A DNA stretch of 64,000 nt from Bacteriovorax sp. PP10 (lineage in GTDB: Bacteria > Bdellovibrionota > Bacteriovoracia > Bacteriovoracales > Bacteriovoracaceae). The notes beneath the pieces are model-generated. The model ran no database searches and was not told where the DNA came from. It saw nothing but the letters and a program-made list of their open reading frames with translations. The stretch covers positions 1,736,001 through 1,800,000 of the forward strand of contig NZ_JAYGJQ010000001.1 in assembly GCF_035013165.1 (NCBI RefSeq), written 5' to 3'. Of this stretch, positions 1 through 10,308 are shown piece by piece. Within the stretch, counting starts at the first letter, position 1. Each line of letters starts with the position of its first letter. A program made the position numbers and the translations under genes.

Positions 1-941
1 TACAGGAATTCTCAGTTGAACTTGCCGCTGCCGCTGATAAACCAAAATCACAGAGACAATGTTTAAGCCTTTTAAACAATTATAATGACTCTAAGGCCAG
101 TGGTGATAGTTTTGCATTGGAAAATCTATCTTCAAGATATGGTTGCTCTACTGATGAAGTAGAAAAAAAATACGTTTATTACTGTAAGAGCTTAAGCTCT
201 ATTGATTCAATGGCCGATGGTGATATCTACACTAAATGTGAGAGTGAAGAGTTCCAATCATCTGTTTCTGCAAAATTTGTTACCTTGTCTGATATTCTTT
301 TTAGAAATGTTCAGGAAGATACTAAGAAGATCGCTCCTTATACAGATGAACTGCAAAGAATCCGTAGCATTGAAGAAAGTAATAAGGTTGTTGTTGAGCA
401 AGTTGATGCTATTGATAGCTTGTTAGATATTAATCCTATGGCAAATTTAAATACTGCTAAATCGATGACCAACTTAGGTCGAAATTTATTAGGTAGTCGC
501 TTCGATACTTTTGCCAAAAATAATTTTAAAACAGCAGGGAAAGAATTGAAAGAAGCTTCCGGTGTACTCGATGACCTTGTCGATCAACACACATCACTTT
601 ATAAAAAGAGCTTTTTCTCTTGGAGAAATAAAAGTGATGCAGAGAAGGCCAAAGTTCAAAAAGAAATTTGTAGTAATGCTTCTCAGGTTAAAAGACAGTT
701 AGCGAATTCTTATAGATCTACGGCCGGAGTTAAGGACATTTGTGATTTCATGAAAGGGGACGGGGTTCCTGCTCTGAAGGCTCCAGGTTATAATTATGAT
801 AGTTATTCAGCACCGCTTAGTGATCAAGACGGCAACCTTACAAATAGATGTAAAGAAATCAATATGACAGCGACTAAGAACTTTGCAGATATTAAAGCAA
901 AAATGACACTTGTTAGTAGTTTAGGATGCGATAAAATCTAA
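1..941 (+). CDS. Hypothetical cysteine-containing protein, 5' end cut by the window
   Basis: The frame is open from the first bases of the window (first whole codon at 3) to the stop at 939-941, so the TTG at 117 is not a credible start and the true start lies outside. About 312 residues are visible. They are hydrophilic and mostly helical, with scattered cysteines (for example near the QRQC, YGCS and YYCKS stretches and in the last residues, LGCDKI), which suits an exported protein with disulfides. No family is recognised. The 3' end overlaps the convergent radical SAM gene by 21 bases. I cannot see a signal peptide because the N-terminus is missing. Confidence 0.6.
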   Translation, partial: QEFSVELAAAADKPKSQRQCLSLLNNYNDSKASGDSFALENLSSRYGCSTDEVEKKYVYYCKSLSSIDSMADGDIYTKCESEEFQSSVSAKFVTLSDILFRNVQEDTKKIAPYTDELQRIRSIEESNKVVVEQVDAIDSLLDINPMANLNTAKSMTNLGRNLLGSRFDTFAKNNFKTAGKELKEASGVLDDLVDQHTSLYKKSFFSWRNKSDAEKAKVQKEICSNASQVKRQLANSYRSTAGVKDICDFMKGDGVPALKAPGYNYDSYSAPLSDQDGNLTNRCKEINMTATKNFADIKAKMTLVSSLGCDKI

Positions 942-2381
942 ACCTTTTGTTTCATTTGCTGGGATGAGAAGCTCTGGAGGCGTTGGAGTGAACGTGGCCC
1001 AAGTCTCAGGAGGAGAGTTTCTTAATTTCTCAGCAGTATGATAACTAGAAGATTCAAGCTTAATTTTTTTCAAGAGAGCTTGCAGGTGTTCTAGTCTTTT
1101 AAAGCGAATTGCTGGATTACTTTGAGCTGTCGCCCAGTTTTCACCATCAATTAAGTTAATCTCATTATTTTTTTGTAATATCTTGTGAAGTCTTCCATGA
1201 GGAGCGATTGAAACAAGATTACAAGAGTTCACAAAGTTAATGATGTCTTGGTTAAAAAGAATAAACTTACAGGTCTTTAAAAAGTCTTCTTCTGTTTCAT
1301 TCGGATAGCCAATAAGAACGTTAATCCCAACCTGCATTGGTTTGCCTTCTTTGATAAGCTGTCTGATGTTGTTGAAGATCTGATAGATCCCTTGTTCATT
1401 GGAGTACTTCATCATGTGCTTTAATACGGGCCCAGATGCAGACTCAAATCCAAAATTGATTTTACGACATCCACTGTCATAAAGAAGTTCGAGGTAGTCT
1501 TTATTTTTTAACTGACCCGCCACTCGAAACCAGCTGCCCCATTTAATATTGAGTTCATCATCAATCATCTTCTGGCAAAGATTCTTAAGCCAGATATGGT
1601 TTGCATTGATAAGAGCATCTGTAACATAGACAAACTTATTTTTAAGGGGAGTTAAGATCTCCATACACTTTTCAACAGGGGCAAGGATGTAGTCTTTGTA
1701 GTAGTCATCTTGCGTACAGAAAGTGCACTTGTAAGGGCAACCAACGGAGAAAGAAGTGTTAACGTACCCAACATTCGCCGAGTTTTCATAAGAGATTGGT
1801 GTAAATTCTGTGAATTGATTAATGGTTGCGTCGATGTGCCATGAATCAGTATTATCTCTAAAACAAAGTCCTTTGAGATTCTTTAAATTGGTAAAATCAA
1901 AATCGGCCTTGAAGATTTCCTGTACTGTTTCTTCGGCCTTTCCTTTGACGTAACTATCGATATAGGGACGCTTCTCCATGTTATTTAACCCGAAGTGCTC
2001 CGGGAAAAAGAACAATGGGCCACCAAAAATGTTTAAAACATTCGGGTAAAGGGCCTTTAGTGCTTTTGAAAAAAACATAGCAGCATGGAAATTTGAAAAT
2101 AAAACGCAGAAACCTATCATTTTCGTTTCAGGAGTAATGACTTTGGCGATATCTGCAAAGATGTTCTGTAGGTTATCAGGAAGCTCGTGAAGCTCTAAAT
2201 CTTTGTCCAAATTATCTTCGAAATAAAGAGCAGACCCCAATCTTGTATTTGAGTGAATGATATTGTCGTAAAAATCGCAATCGTGCCCCGCTGACTTCAG
2301 AGATGTTAATAGTGTCAAAGGACCTATTGTGTAAGAGTCATCATCTGTTGAGGTAAGATTAATAAAAAGAAACTTGCTCAT
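921..2381 (-). CDS. B12-binding-type radical SAM protein
   Basis: A 486-residue protein with the architecture of the B12-binding/radical SAM (Elp3/MiaB-like) group. Residues 1-160 look like a Rossmann-type cobalamin-binding domain (start MSKFLFINL, then a GGPLFFF turn near 120), but the cobalamin-ligand motif DxHxxG is not evident. Residues Cys215, Cys219 and Cys222 form CPYKCTFC, the CX3CX2C motif that binds the SAM-cleaving [4Fe-4S] cluster. Downstream segments such as INFGFESASG and GINVLIGYPNETEEDF are typical radical SAM barrel strands. Such proteins perform methylations or other radical chemistry on lipids, peptides or natural products; the substrate cannot be read here. It is a single gene, convergent with and overlapping the gene at 1-941. 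Confidence 0.8.
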   Translation of the reverse strand: MSKFLFINLTSTDDDSYTIGPLTLLTSLKSAGHDCDFYDNIIHSNTRLGSALYFEDNLDKDLELHELPDNLQNIFADIAKVITPETKMIGFCVLFSNFHAAMFFSKALKALYPNVLNIFGGPLFFFPEHFGLNNMEKRPYIDSYVKGKAEETVQEIFKADFDFTNLKNLKGLCFRDNTDSWHIDATINQFTEFTPISYENSANVGYVNTSFSVGCPYKCTFCTQDDYYKDYILAPVEKCMEILTPLKNKFVYVTDALINANHIWLKNLCQKMIDDELNIKWGSWFRVAGQLKNKDYLELLYDSGCRKINFGFESASGPVLKHMMKYSNEQGIYQIFNNIRQLIKEGKPMQVGINVLIGYPNETEEDFLKTCKFILFNQDIINFVNSCNLVSIAPHGRLHKILQKNNEINLIDGENWATAQSNPAIRFKRLEHLQALLKKIKLESSSYHTAEKLRNSPPETWATFTPTPPELLIPANETKGLDFIAS

Positions 2382-2655
2382 TTTAAATCTCTGGGTATTG
2401 CGACATTGCTTACTTTCAAGACAATAGTATGTACCAGTCGCTAGGGGAAATCAAATAAATTTACTTTCTTGCAAAACCTAACATTCGCGCTTTTTTCAGA
2501 GAGAAAAATCGAAATATTCTATCAAATTTTAAGCAAGGACTTCTTGCTGTTTCCCTAGGGAGTGAGTCTGAGATTCCTGCTGAATGTAAATTCGTTTGAC
2601 CTTTTATTTTTTATCCATAAACTCTCAAAGAATTTTGAAATCAAACCAGGGTCTT

Positions 2656-3807
2656 ATGAGTTTAAATAGAGCGACGGGAAGAAAATTACAGATACTATCG
2701 GCACATGAGGATCCTCATCAGCTCGATTTATTGAGTTTTGTTACAGAACATGTCGCTGAGTTTACCGCAAAGGAAAAACCGGCACGCGTATCGTCGCCAA
2801 AAAATAATACTCCCAAGATTGCCTCTTATCATTTTCATGGAAATGTAGACATCAATAAGAGCTTTGCAAATTTCTGCGTTGGAAAATCTAACCAGTTTGC
2901 CGTTGAAGCGATTAAAAGATTTATTTCTAGCGACAAAAATGATTTTGGACTGATTTTTCTGAAAGCAGCAAGTGGGTTAGGGAAGTCACATCTTCTTCAT
3001 GCTGTTGGTAATGAGATGCTTTCTTTGAAGAAGTCATTTTATTTCAGTTCACCTCTAATGATGTCTCCGCTGGTTGATACGTTTAGTATGCTGAAGTTTT
3101 ACGATATTTTATTGATTGATGATATCGAAGAAATTGAAGGCAATGCTGAACTTCAAAAGATCTTTTGTCAGCTTATGGACTTTGCTTCGGCCGGTAAGAT
3201 TAAATTGATTATCGCTGGTGCGAAATTGCCAAAAGACTTAAATGCTTGTGATGAGCGCACGAAAGGAAAGCTTTCGGCCGCACTTTTTCATCACATTGAT
3301 GAAATGAACAGTGATCTTGCTTTTGATATCGTTGAATCAAAAAGTACTGCTCTCAATCTAAACCTTCCAGAAGGAGTGAAAAGATTAGTCTCAAATCAAA
3401 TCGGATTTAATGTTTATGGAGTGGAGAGTCTTCTTTATAAATTTAAAAATGCCAGCGACATAAAAGGGCAGAAGATCACGATGGAAATGGCCTTAGAGGA
3501 AATCAAGGTTAAAAAAGTTATTTACCGTTCAGATGATTTTCATAACTTTCTGAATGCAGTCGCGATTGCTTTTGAGATAAGTCTTGAAGAGCTGATGTCT
3601 TCAGTAAGGAAAAAAGAGTTTGCTCTTGCCAGACATGTGGCGATGTATGTTCTTAAGGACAAAAAGAGACTTGGCGTGATGAAAATTGCAGAGCTTTTTG
3701 AAAGGGATCACAGCTCGGTTGTCCATGCGATTGCACGTATTAAGAAGCAGCTTGAGAGTGATCAGGATATGAAAAATAAAGTTCAAGCTCTGCTTAGTGA
3801 AGTTTAA
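2656..3807 (+). CDS. DnaA-like replication initiator paralogue
   Basis: A DnaA-family protein of 383 residues from the ATG at 2656, which has CCAGGG just upstream. The earlier in-frame TTG at 2596 has no ribosome site. The AAA+ domain shows Walker A ASGLGKSH (Lys about 110) and Walker B LLIDDIEE (about 152-159). The C-terminal helix-turn-helix domain carries DHSSVVHA, matching the DnaA signature DHTTVxHA. The usual N-terminal domain I is missing or very short. The position of the box VII arginine finger (SRF in E. coli DnaA) reads GKL, and the sensor II Arg position reads Lys (LLYKFK). It therefore looks like a divergent paralogue whose ATPase control differs. dnaN, recF and gyrB are not neighbours, so this is not the usual origin locus. 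It ends 3 bases from the convergent patatin gene. Confidence 0.8.
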   Translation: MSLNRATGRKLQILSAHEDPHQLDLLSFVTEHVAEFTAKEKPARVSSPKNNTPKIASYHFHGNVDINKSFANFCVGKSNQFAVEAIKRFISSDKNDFGLIFLKAASGLGKSHLLHAVGNEMLSLKKSFYFSSPLMMSPLVDTFSMLKFYDILLIDDIEEIEGNAELQKIFCQLMDFASAGKIKLIIAGAKLPKDLNACDERTKGKLSAALFHHIDEMNSDLAFDIVESKSTALNLNLPEGVKRLVSNQIGFNVYGVESLLYKFKNASDIKGQKITMEMALEEIKVKKVIYRSDDFHNFLNAVAIAFEISLEELMSSVRKKEFALARHVAMYVLKDKKRLGVMKIAELFERDHSSVVHAIARIKKQLESDQDMKNKVQALLSEV

Positions 3808-3810
3808 GTA

Positions 3811-4845
3811 CTATGTCGTTTGAATGCCTTCGATGTTATGGGCAGGAATACGCTCTAGGCAGTTTTGGGCCGCTACACGTCCAGCTTCAATTAAGCGGAT
3901 GCGTTCGCTCTTTTGAAAAAAACCAGAAAAAGGGCTACACTTTAAATTTTGTAGTGGTCGAACTTCAGTAATTTCTACATTTCTAATTTCAAGAACACTT
4001 TTTATTTTATCAAGTTGATCTTTAGTGATGATGCCTTCATTCATAAGTTTCGTTAATTTATCTAATTCCTTATTAACCGTTTGTGCATTTTTTAAATCAC
4101 GATAAAGGCGCTCGTTGATTAAGATGGCGATCAGGTGATTTAGAAGACCCATACCACGCTTCCAATCGCCTAAGGCCATGATTCGAGGGAAGGGAACTGG
4201 TATGATCACGCGATTGACATCAGATTCTTCGAGGGCATATCTTATCGGAGCATTATTGACTGTACCGCCATCAAGGCAGGCACCGAGCCCCTTGATTTCT
4301 ACCGGACGAAAGAGCCCGGGAAATGCACAAGCAGCACTCACAACATTAAAAACATTTTCTAAGCTTTCTTGCGTATCAAAATCTTTACCCGTGAAATTAA
4401 TAATTTTTTCATAAGTTGTAGCTTCTTTTTTTCCGATATTGCCAATCACACCATTAATAGGGGCGACAATCACTCGAAATTCAACTTCACGTTTTTTTGT
4501 ATTACGCTCTGGTTTAACCATCCTGCGCATAATTTCTAAAAGACCACTATTGTCTGAGAGTCCACGGCCAGTGAGTAAGTTGAGTGGATTTAAAGATAAA
4601 GAATTTTGCCAGCCTCCATTCTCAATCCATGCTGCAATAAGATTTTGGGCCATTTCTTTTTCACATCCATTGCGTATTCCAATCGCGTAAGCGAGTCCAT
4701 TTAAAGCACCGGAGCTTGTGGCAACAATTCGGTCAATATGCATTTCGGATTCAGCTAAAACTTGAATGACTCCTGCTTCATACGCTCCACGTGCGACTGC
4801 CCCAGGAAGAACTAATGCAAAATGTGATACTGGAGTCTTGGTCAT
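3811..4845 (-). CDS. Patatin-like phospholipase
   Basis: A 344-residue patatin-family serine lipase/acyl hydrolase. The N-terminus has the oxyanion-hole motif PGAVARGAYEAG (residues 14-25, family consensus GGGxRG), the nucleophile elbow ATSSG with Ser44 (consensus GxSxG, first Gly replaced by Ala), and the second member of the catalytic dyad in LDGGTVNNAPI (DGG motif). I chose the ATG at 4845 because AAAGGA stands 8-14 bases upstream. The upstream TTG at 4884 has no ribosome site and overlaps this leader. No signal peptide is visible, so it may act in the cytosol or be exported by another route. In predators, patatins are plausible prey-membrane lipases, but nothing here proves that. The substrate is unknown. 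Confidence 0.85.
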   Translation of the reverse strand: MTKTPVSHFALVLPGAVARGAYEAGVIQVLAESEMHIDRIVATSSGALNGLAYAIGIRNGCEKEMAQNLIAAWIENGGWQNSLSLNPLNLLTGRGLSDNSGLLEIMRRMVKPERNTKKREVEFRVIVAPINGVIGNIGKKEATTYEKIINFTGKDFDTQESLENVFNVVSAACAFPGLFRPVEIKGLGACLDGGTVNNAPIRYALEESDVNRVIIPVPFPRIMALGDWKRGMGLLNHLIAILINERLYRDLKNAQTVNKELDKLTKLMNEGIITKDQLDKIKSVLEIRNVEITEVRPLQNLKCSPFSGFFQKSERIRLIEAGRVAAQNCLERIPAHNIEGIQTT

Positions 4846-5198
4846 AAAAAAAATCCTTTTTCCTTTATTGAGAAAGCGCACCAAGTTTATTTTTAATTAC
4901 ATCTTTAAGATGGAGAAGTGTTTCTGGTTTTTTCCGATGTCCTGTTTTGGAATCTTTCTTTCGTGAATAAATTCGATATTGTCCTGATTTTAATTTTCTA
5001 ATCATCTAAAAAATAAATGCAAACGAGGTGCCGTTTATAAGTTCGTGACTTCAATCATTGACGCTAAAGAGAGAGGACTTATACGACACTGAAAGGGGAT
5101 TTTCGCCTCCTTCTTTTTTTATAGTCTAGTATGTCTTGGTCGCAATTAAAGGAGTATGCTTTTTTTGGGAGTGAATATTAAAAAATGGAGTTTAACGA
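4846..5198. other. Intergenic region between patatin and pat-like genes, with candidate promoter
   Basis: A divergent intergenic stretch of about 350 bases. On the plus strand, TTGACG (5058-5063) and TATACG (5080-5085) with a 16-base spacer make a reasonable sigma-70 promoter for the gene at 5199, leaving a leader of about 105 bases. The start at 5199 is preceded by TGGAG. I see no RNA gene or credible small ORF here. Confidence 0.35.
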
Positions 5199-7916
5199 AT
5201 GAGTATAATTAAAAGTCCGCGCGGAGAACAATCTCTCGATGTTTTTTTTATTCCAAAAACGATCGCTGTTATCGGTGCCACAGATAAAGAAAACAGTGTC
5301 GGTAAAACTATTTTAATGAATTTAACGACCGGGACTTTTAAAGGAATAGTTTTTCCAGTTAATCCTAAAAGAAATGAAATCCTGGGTTTTAAAACTTACC
5401 CCGATTTAAAATCTATTCCACAAGAAATTGATCTCGCTATTATCGTCACACCTGCCTCCTCTGTTCCTGGGATCATCCGCGAATGTAGTGAAGTCGGAGT
5501 GAGAGGTGTGGTGATTATCTCTGCTGGGTTTAAAGAAGTGGGCGAGGAAGGAGTGAAACTCGAACAGGAGATTTTAGCAATCGCCCGAAAAAGTGGAATT
5601 AGGATTATTGGTCCAAATTGCCTAGGTGTTATGTCTCCACTTACGGGGTTGAATGCGACCTTTGCAGCTGGGATTGCCAATGCAGGATCTGTTGGATTTA
5701 TTTCTCAATCAGGAGCGCTCTGCACGGCCATCCTGGATTGGAGTTTACAAAATAATGTAGGCTTTAGCGCCTTCTTATCTTTGGGATCAATGATCGATGT
5801 TGGTTGGGGAGATTTAATTAATTATTTAGGCCAGGATCCGCAAACGAAGAGCATCGTTATTTACATGGAAACAATCGGAGATGCGCGAGCGTTTCTATCA
5901 GCGGCCCGTGAAGTTGCACTTAATAAACCCATCATCATTATTAAACCTGGTCGAACGGAAGCTGCAGTGAAGGCCACCGCTTCTCACACAGGCTCTCTCG
6001 CGGGTTCTGATGATGTTCTTGAAGCTGCCTTTGCACGCTCGGGAGTGTTACGGGTTAATTCCATTGCCGATTTATTTTATATGGCCGATGTTCTTTCTAA
6101 ACAACCTAATCCCAAAGGTCCAAAACTGACTATTCTAACAAATGGTGGAGGGCCGGGAGTTCTAGCGGCCGATGCTCTTATCATTGGTCACGGTGAACTC
6201 ACAGATATTACCCAGGAGACCATTGAAGCTTTAGATAAAGTTTTACCACCCACATGGAGTCATCATAATCCGATTGATGTTATCGGAGATGCTTCACCAG
6301 AGCGTTTTGAAAAATCAGTTAAAATAGCAATTGAAGACCCGAACGCAGATGGTCTGCTGGTCATTCTAACTCCGCAAGCAATGACTGATCCTACGGCCAC
6401 GGCCGAAGCACTTAAGATTTATGCCAAAGCTGGCAAACCTATATTGGCGAGTTGGATGGGAGGAGCAAGTGTTGAAGATGGAAAAAAAATTCTCAACGAA
6501 GCTGGCATTCCTACTTTTTCTTATCCCGATACGGCCGCCAGAATCTTTAATTACATGTGGACGTATACTAACAATTTAAAATTAATTTATGAAATCCCTT
6601 CTCTTGTGTATGACGAAAAAGTGGAGACACCGGATAGAAAATTAACGGCAGAAATTATTGCTAAAGCAGGAAGTGAAGGGCGTACCATTTTAACTGAGAC
6701 TGAATCAAAAAATCTTCTTCGTGCTTACAACATCCCAACTGTTCCGACTTCCATCGCTGATTCGATAGATAAAGCGATCGAGGATGCCAATAAAATGGGT
6801 TATCCCGTCGTCTTAAAATTGTATTCTGCAACTATCACTCATAAAACAGATGTCGGTGGAGTTGTTCTTAATATAGATTCCCCAGAGGCCGTAAGATTTG
6901 CCTTTGATACAATAAAAAACTCAGTCACAACAAAAGTTGGGGCCGAACATTTTCAAGGTGTCACAATCCAGCCGATGATTAAATCAGACGGAGCTTACGA
7001 GATCATTATTGGCAGCAGTCTCGATTCTCAATTCGGTCCGGTTCTTTTATTTGGTACAGGTGGACAACTCGTTGAAGTTTTCAAAGACCGCGCCCTTGCT
7101 CTTCCTCCGTTAAATGCCACTCTTGCAAGAAGAATGATGGAGAGAACAAAAATTTATCATGCACTAAAAGGTGTCCGCGGCAGAGCACCCGTTAATCTCG
7201 AGGAGCTCGAAGCGATTCTCGTTTGTTTTAGCAACTTGGTTGTTGAGCAGCCGAGGATTAAGGAAATTGATATTAACCCTCTTATGGCCTCGGCCGATGG
7301 CCTGATTGCACTCGATGCTCGTATCCTTCTTCATGACGCCAATGTCGACCTGACAACAATTCCCAAAATCGCAATAAGGCCATATCCCACTCAGTACATT
7401 AATGAATGGATGACGGCAGAAAATCTAAAAGTTATTTTCCGTCCCATTCGCCCAGAAGATGAACCTGAAATGGTAAGGTTCCATCAGCGCTTATCAGAAA
7501 AGTCGGTCTATCTTCGTTACCTGGAGGCCATCTCGCTAAATCAGAGAACGAATCATGAGAACCTTGTCCGCAATTGTTTTATTGATTACGACCGTGAGAT
7601 CGCTATCGTCGCAGAGATGAACAATTCCAAAACAGGTCTGCTAGAAATTGTCGGAGTTGGTAGGATTAGAAAATCCATAGGATTTAATTCTGGTAGCATT
7701 GCGATCGTAGTACGTGATGATTTTCAAGGGGCCGGTATTGGGAGTGAATTGGTAAAAAGAATGATTGAGATTGGTGTGGATGAAAAATTATCGCTCATCA
7801 ATGCAGATGTTTTGAGTGAAAATGAAAATGGTATTTCGATGCTTAAAAATCTTGGGTTCACGATTAGGGAGAGTGCGAAGGAGGGGATTGTGCATGCTGA
7901 GTTTTTAATTGAGTAG
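5199..7916 (+). CDS. Pat-type NDP-forming acyl-CoA synthetase fused to GNAT acetyltransferase
   Basis: A 905-residue fusion in the order CoA-binding Rossmann domain ([17 protein letters not shown]), succinyl-CoA-ligase-like domain ([18 protein letters not shown] near 263), ATP-grasp domain (about 480-720, [21 protein letters not shown]) and C-terminal GNAT domain (about 745-905, with acetyl-CoA loop [10 protein letters not shown]). This is the architecture of Salmonella Pat/E. coli PatZ, which acetylates lysines of metabolic enzymes such as acetyl-CoA synthetase. Unlike the enteric enzymes, as I recall them, the His of SHTG, the phosphorylated residue of true ADP-forming acyl-CoA synthetases, is present (His263), so it may keep ligase chemistry. 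The start has GGAG 8 bases upstream. It is monocistronic. Confidence 0.88.
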   Translation: MSIIKSPRGEQSLDVFFIPKTIAVIGATDKENSVGKTILMNLTTGTFKGIVFPVNPKRNEILGFKTYPDLKSIPQEIDLAIIVTPASSVPGIIRECSEVGVRGVVIISAGFKEVGEEGVKLEQEILAIARKSGIRIIGPNCLGVMSPLTGLNATFAAGIANAGSVGFISQSGALCTAILDWSLQNNVGFSAFLSLGSMIDVGWGDLINYLGQDPQTKSIVIYMETIGDARAFLSAAREVALNKPIIIIKPGRTEAAVKATASHTGSLAGSDDVLEAAFARSGVLRVNSIADLFYMADVLSKQPNPKGPKLTILTNGGGPGVLAADALIIGHGELTDITQETIEALDKVLPPTWSHHNPIDVIGDASPERFEKSVKIAIEDPNADGLLVILTPQAMTDPTATAEALKIYAKAGKPILASWMGGASVEDGKKILNEAGIPTFSYPDTAARIFNYMWTYTNNLKLIYEIPSLVYDEKVETPDRKLTAEIIAKAGSEGRTILTETESKNLLRAYNIPTVPTSIADSIDKAIEDANKMGYPVVLKLYSATITHKTDVGGVVLNIDSPEAVRFAFDTIKNSVTTKVGAEHFQGVTIQPMIKSDGAYEIIIGSSLDSQFGPVLLFGTGGQLVEVFKDRALALPPLNATLARRMMERTKIYHALKGVRGRAPVNLEELEAILVCFSNLVVEQPRIKEIDINPLMASADGLIALDARILLHDANVDLTTIPKIAIRPYPTQYINEWMTAENLKVIFRPIRPEDEPEMVRFHQRLSEKSVYLRYLEAISLNQRTNHENLVRNCFIDYDREIAIVAEMNNSKTGLLEIVGVGRIRKSIGFNSGSIAIVVRDDFQGAGIGSELVKRMIEIGVDEKLSLINADVLSENENGISMLKNLGFTIRESAKEGIVHAEFLIE

Positions 7917-7948
7917 AATTTATTCCTTGTTCGTGTACTTATTAAAAA

Positions 7949-7965
7949 CAGACGATATCCGTCTG
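7949..7965. other. Small hairpin after the pat-like gene
   Basis: CAGACG and CGTCTG form a 6-bp stem around ATATC, 33 bases after the stop codon. There is no T-run, so it is at most a weak terminator or mRNA 3' end. A second dyad, ATAATTC/GAATTAT, lies at 8005-8024 just before the next gene. Confidence 0.3.
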
Positions 7966-8041
7966 GAATAATGTTCTTAAGTGCTTTTATTCCAAAAGCC
8001 TTTCATAATTCTTTTAGGAATTATAACTCAAGGCGGCAGGA

Positions 8042-8716
8042 GTGAAAAATTTTAACTATAAAAGGATTTTCTTCACTCCAGTTTATTGGATGTTTGTTAT
8101 CACTGTAGTGATTGATGCCTTCTTAGAATATTTTTTTAAAGAGCGCTATAACACTGGTTATAGTTTTTTAATAAGTCTAATTTATGGAATTCAAGATGAT
8201 TTTGTTGCCGTTAAACTTAGAGAATTTTTAGGTTTTGAACCTATTCGTTATTTACGTGCAATCGAAATTGGAATTATTGCGGGTATAAAACTGTTATTAA
8301 TCCCTTTATTATTAATAATAATTTTGTTGTCATTAATTCCAATTTTTTATCTAACAGGTAGTCGTGAAATTCTCAATACCTTACCTGCGACTGACGGATT
8401 AATTATTTCATACGTGGTTAACATCGTTTTGGTTTGGATGTTTGTTGGTGTTAACTATGCCTTCTTTACGAATGATATTTCAGATATAAATCGAAGAAGC
8501 TTTGAAGTTATAAAAGAAAAACCTAAGAAATTTTTTATTGTAATCATCATTTATACAATGCTGCTAAGTTTGGGATCGTTTTCTAGGAACATGCCGGGAT
8601 TAGAGATTGTTGTCAATGCATTAGTTTTACTTATAGCTTCAGTGCCATTGAGATGCTGGCTTTATAAAATATTCTCTGAAATCAAAACAGCGGATACAAT
8701 CGAAGAGTTGAGATGA
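8042..8716 (+). CDS. Multi-pass membrane protein of unknown function
   Basis: A 224-residue protein with about five hydrophobic segments (roughly residues 10-35, 72-103, 120-145, 160-180 and 188-210). I recognise no family. The GTG start is chosen because AAGGCGGCAGGA sits immediately upstream. Its stop overlaps the ATG of the next gene (ATGA at 8713-8716), so the two are translationally coupled and probably act together at the inner membrane. Confidence 0.6.
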   Translation: MKNFNYKRIFFTPVYWMFVITVVIDAFLEYFFKERYNTGYSFLISLIYGIQDDFVAVKLREFLGFEPIRYLRAIEIGIIAGIKLLLIPLLLIIILLSLIPIFYLTGSREILNTLPATDGLIISYVVNIVLVWMFVGVNYAFFTNDISDINRRSFEVIKEKPKKFFIVIIIYTMLLSLGSFSRNMPGLEIVVNALVLLIASVPLRCWLYKIFSEIKTADTIEELR

Positions 8717-9504
8717 AAGGTTTTCTTAAATTTATTTCTCTTTTGTCATTTTTATTTATTATCGATTCTACATTTGCAGATTCGGTCCACCGATCCCAAT
8801 ATATTATAAATTTTAGTGAAGATGGAAAATTGGTTTACATTAATTGGTTGGATTATAAAAAGAATATTATTGTAGATAGCGATTATGCAGGCAAGTATAA
8901 ATTCTCTGAAGATGAATTCTCCTTAGCTAATTATCCTCAGAATGGGCTCTATTTAGTAAAGGATAGAAAGTTTTTATGGCGATTAGAAGATGACTCCTCA
9001 GGAGTGCCATTGAATGATCAAGAGCATTTGGTTGGTGGGGGACCATGGGCAAGCTCTGTCAAAGATAAAGCTTTTAGTTTATATCGCAATGGAAAATTAA
9101 TAAAAACTTTTAAAATAGAAGATTTTTGCAGCGACCAATCATCATTCGTACATACAACCAGTCACTTCTTTTGGATGAAGGAATACAAGTTAGATAATTC
9201 TAAGAAACAAATAACTTTTTTTACATGCAAAAAGGATTATTCTATTGATATTCCAACTGGTGAAGTTCGTTTTGAAAGACACTATATTATGATTCTGCTT
9301 GAGGTTATATACAACTTCATCCTTTTTTCAGCTCTGTGCTCTATAGTGATATTTCCTGTCACTTCAATTTTTAGAATATTCTTGTTCTTTAGTAAGCGAG
9401 GTTCAGTTAAGTTAAGAAAAAGGATTTCAATGGCGGTAGTAATTAGTTTGGGTCTTATGGTTCTGGCCATTCTCATGATGATTCTTCCAGTACGACAATA
9501 TTAA
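8713..9504 (+). CDS. Exported membrane-anchored protein of unknown function
   Basis: A 263-residue protein beginning with a clear signal peptide (MKGFLKFISLLSFLFIIDSTFADS). A soluble, Trp/Tyr-rich central domain of about 170 residues follows, then two C-terminal hydrophobic segments (about 193-215 and 238-258) linked by a basic loop. The layout suggests a periplasmic sensor-like or structural domain tethered to the inner membrane. No known domain is recognised. It is coupled by a 4-base overlap to the upstream membrane protein, so the pair is likely one functional unit. Confidence 0.6.
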   Translation: MKGFLKFISLLSFLFIIDSTFADSVHRSQYIINFSEDGKLVYINWLDYKKNIIVDSDYAGKYKFSEDEFSLANYPQNGLYLVKDRKFLWRLEDDSSGVPLNDQEHLVGGGPWASSVKDKAFSLYRNGKLIKTFKIEDFCSDQSSFVHTTSHFFWMKEYKLDNSKKQITFFTCKKDYSIDIPTGEVRFERHYIMILLEVIYNFILFSALCSIVIFPVTSIFRIFLFFSKRGSVKLRKRISMAVVISLGLMVLAILMMILPVRQY

Positions 9505-9537
9505 TGAATTTAAGAAATCTAAAAATCAGGTAGATTA

Positions 9538-10275
9538 GTGATGAAATATTATCAAATGCATGAGCAAGTTTACAAAGGTCTTAAAGACCAGGGATTTATT
9601 TCCTGGGATAAAGAAAAAAATCCAGAAGATCTTTGGTCACATCAAATTAACCAAAAACTTAAAACATTCTTAGATGAACAATCAATCAATCTGAAAAAAT
9701 TAAATACATTAGATCTTGGAACAGGATCTGGCACTTGTGCCTTATTTTGTGCGAAAGAAGGAGCAATAAGTACCGGAGTCGATATATCTAATACTGCCAT
9801 CGATATGGCCCGTGCTAATAATGCTCACTTTAAATTTGATGCAGAGTTTTTAACGGCCGATATTCTTAATCTAAAATTGGATAAAAAATTTGACCTTATT
9901 ACTGATAGCTCACTACTTCATTGTATTGTTGGAGCTGATGATAGGGGAATGTTTTATGAAGTGATTAAGTCGCACTTGGCAGCTTCAGGTCTTGTATTTA
10001 TTCATACAATGGTCTCAAGTAATGATATGTCTTTATTACTTGATAATGATTATCTTCATCTCGAAGGTGAGGTTCTTTATTCTTTAGGCATTACAGATAT
10101 TAATGATGGGCGTATGCTATTTGAAGGGAAAAGTTATTTTCCTCATCGTTCTATTCTTAGTCTTGATAATCTTTTAAGCGAAATCGAGACGGCAGGATTA
10201 GAGGTTATATCTAGTACCGTTATTTCGAATATAGGAGACCCTGATAATTTTATTGCTCTGCTTAGAAAATTTTAA
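9538..10275 (+). CDS. Class I SAM-dependent methyltransferase
   Basis: A 245-residue soluble methyltransferase of the Methyltransf_11/25 type. Motif I is LDLGTGSGTCALFCA (about residues 59-73), followed by the acidic loop TGVDIS and motif II/post-II FDLITDSSLLH. Nothing defines the substrate. GTG at 9538 and ATG at 9541 are adjacent possible starts; ATG at 9541 would give 244 residues. The 2'-5' RNA ligase-like gene follows after 33 bases and may share the transcript. Confidence 0.8.
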   Translation: MMKYYQMHEQVYKGLKDQGFISWDKEKNPEDLWSHQINQKLKTFLDEQSINLKKLNTLDLGTGSGTCALFCAKEGAISTGVDISNTAIDMARANNAHFKFDAEFLTADILNLKLDKKFDLITDSSLLHCIVGADDRGMFYEVIKSHLAASGLVFIHTMVSSNDMSLLLDNDYLHLEGEVLYSLGITDINDGRMLFEGKSYFPHRSILSLDNLLSEIETAGLEVISSTVISNIGDPDNFIALLRKF

Positions 10276-10308
10276 CTAGGTTGAGATTTTTAGCCTTGGG
10301 AACTTTCT

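Noticed and set aside
5155-5211. Short leader-peptide ORF overlapping the pat-like start
   Set aside because: Its GGAG is immediately next to the ATG, too close to work, and the peptide shows no codon pattern typical of attenuation.
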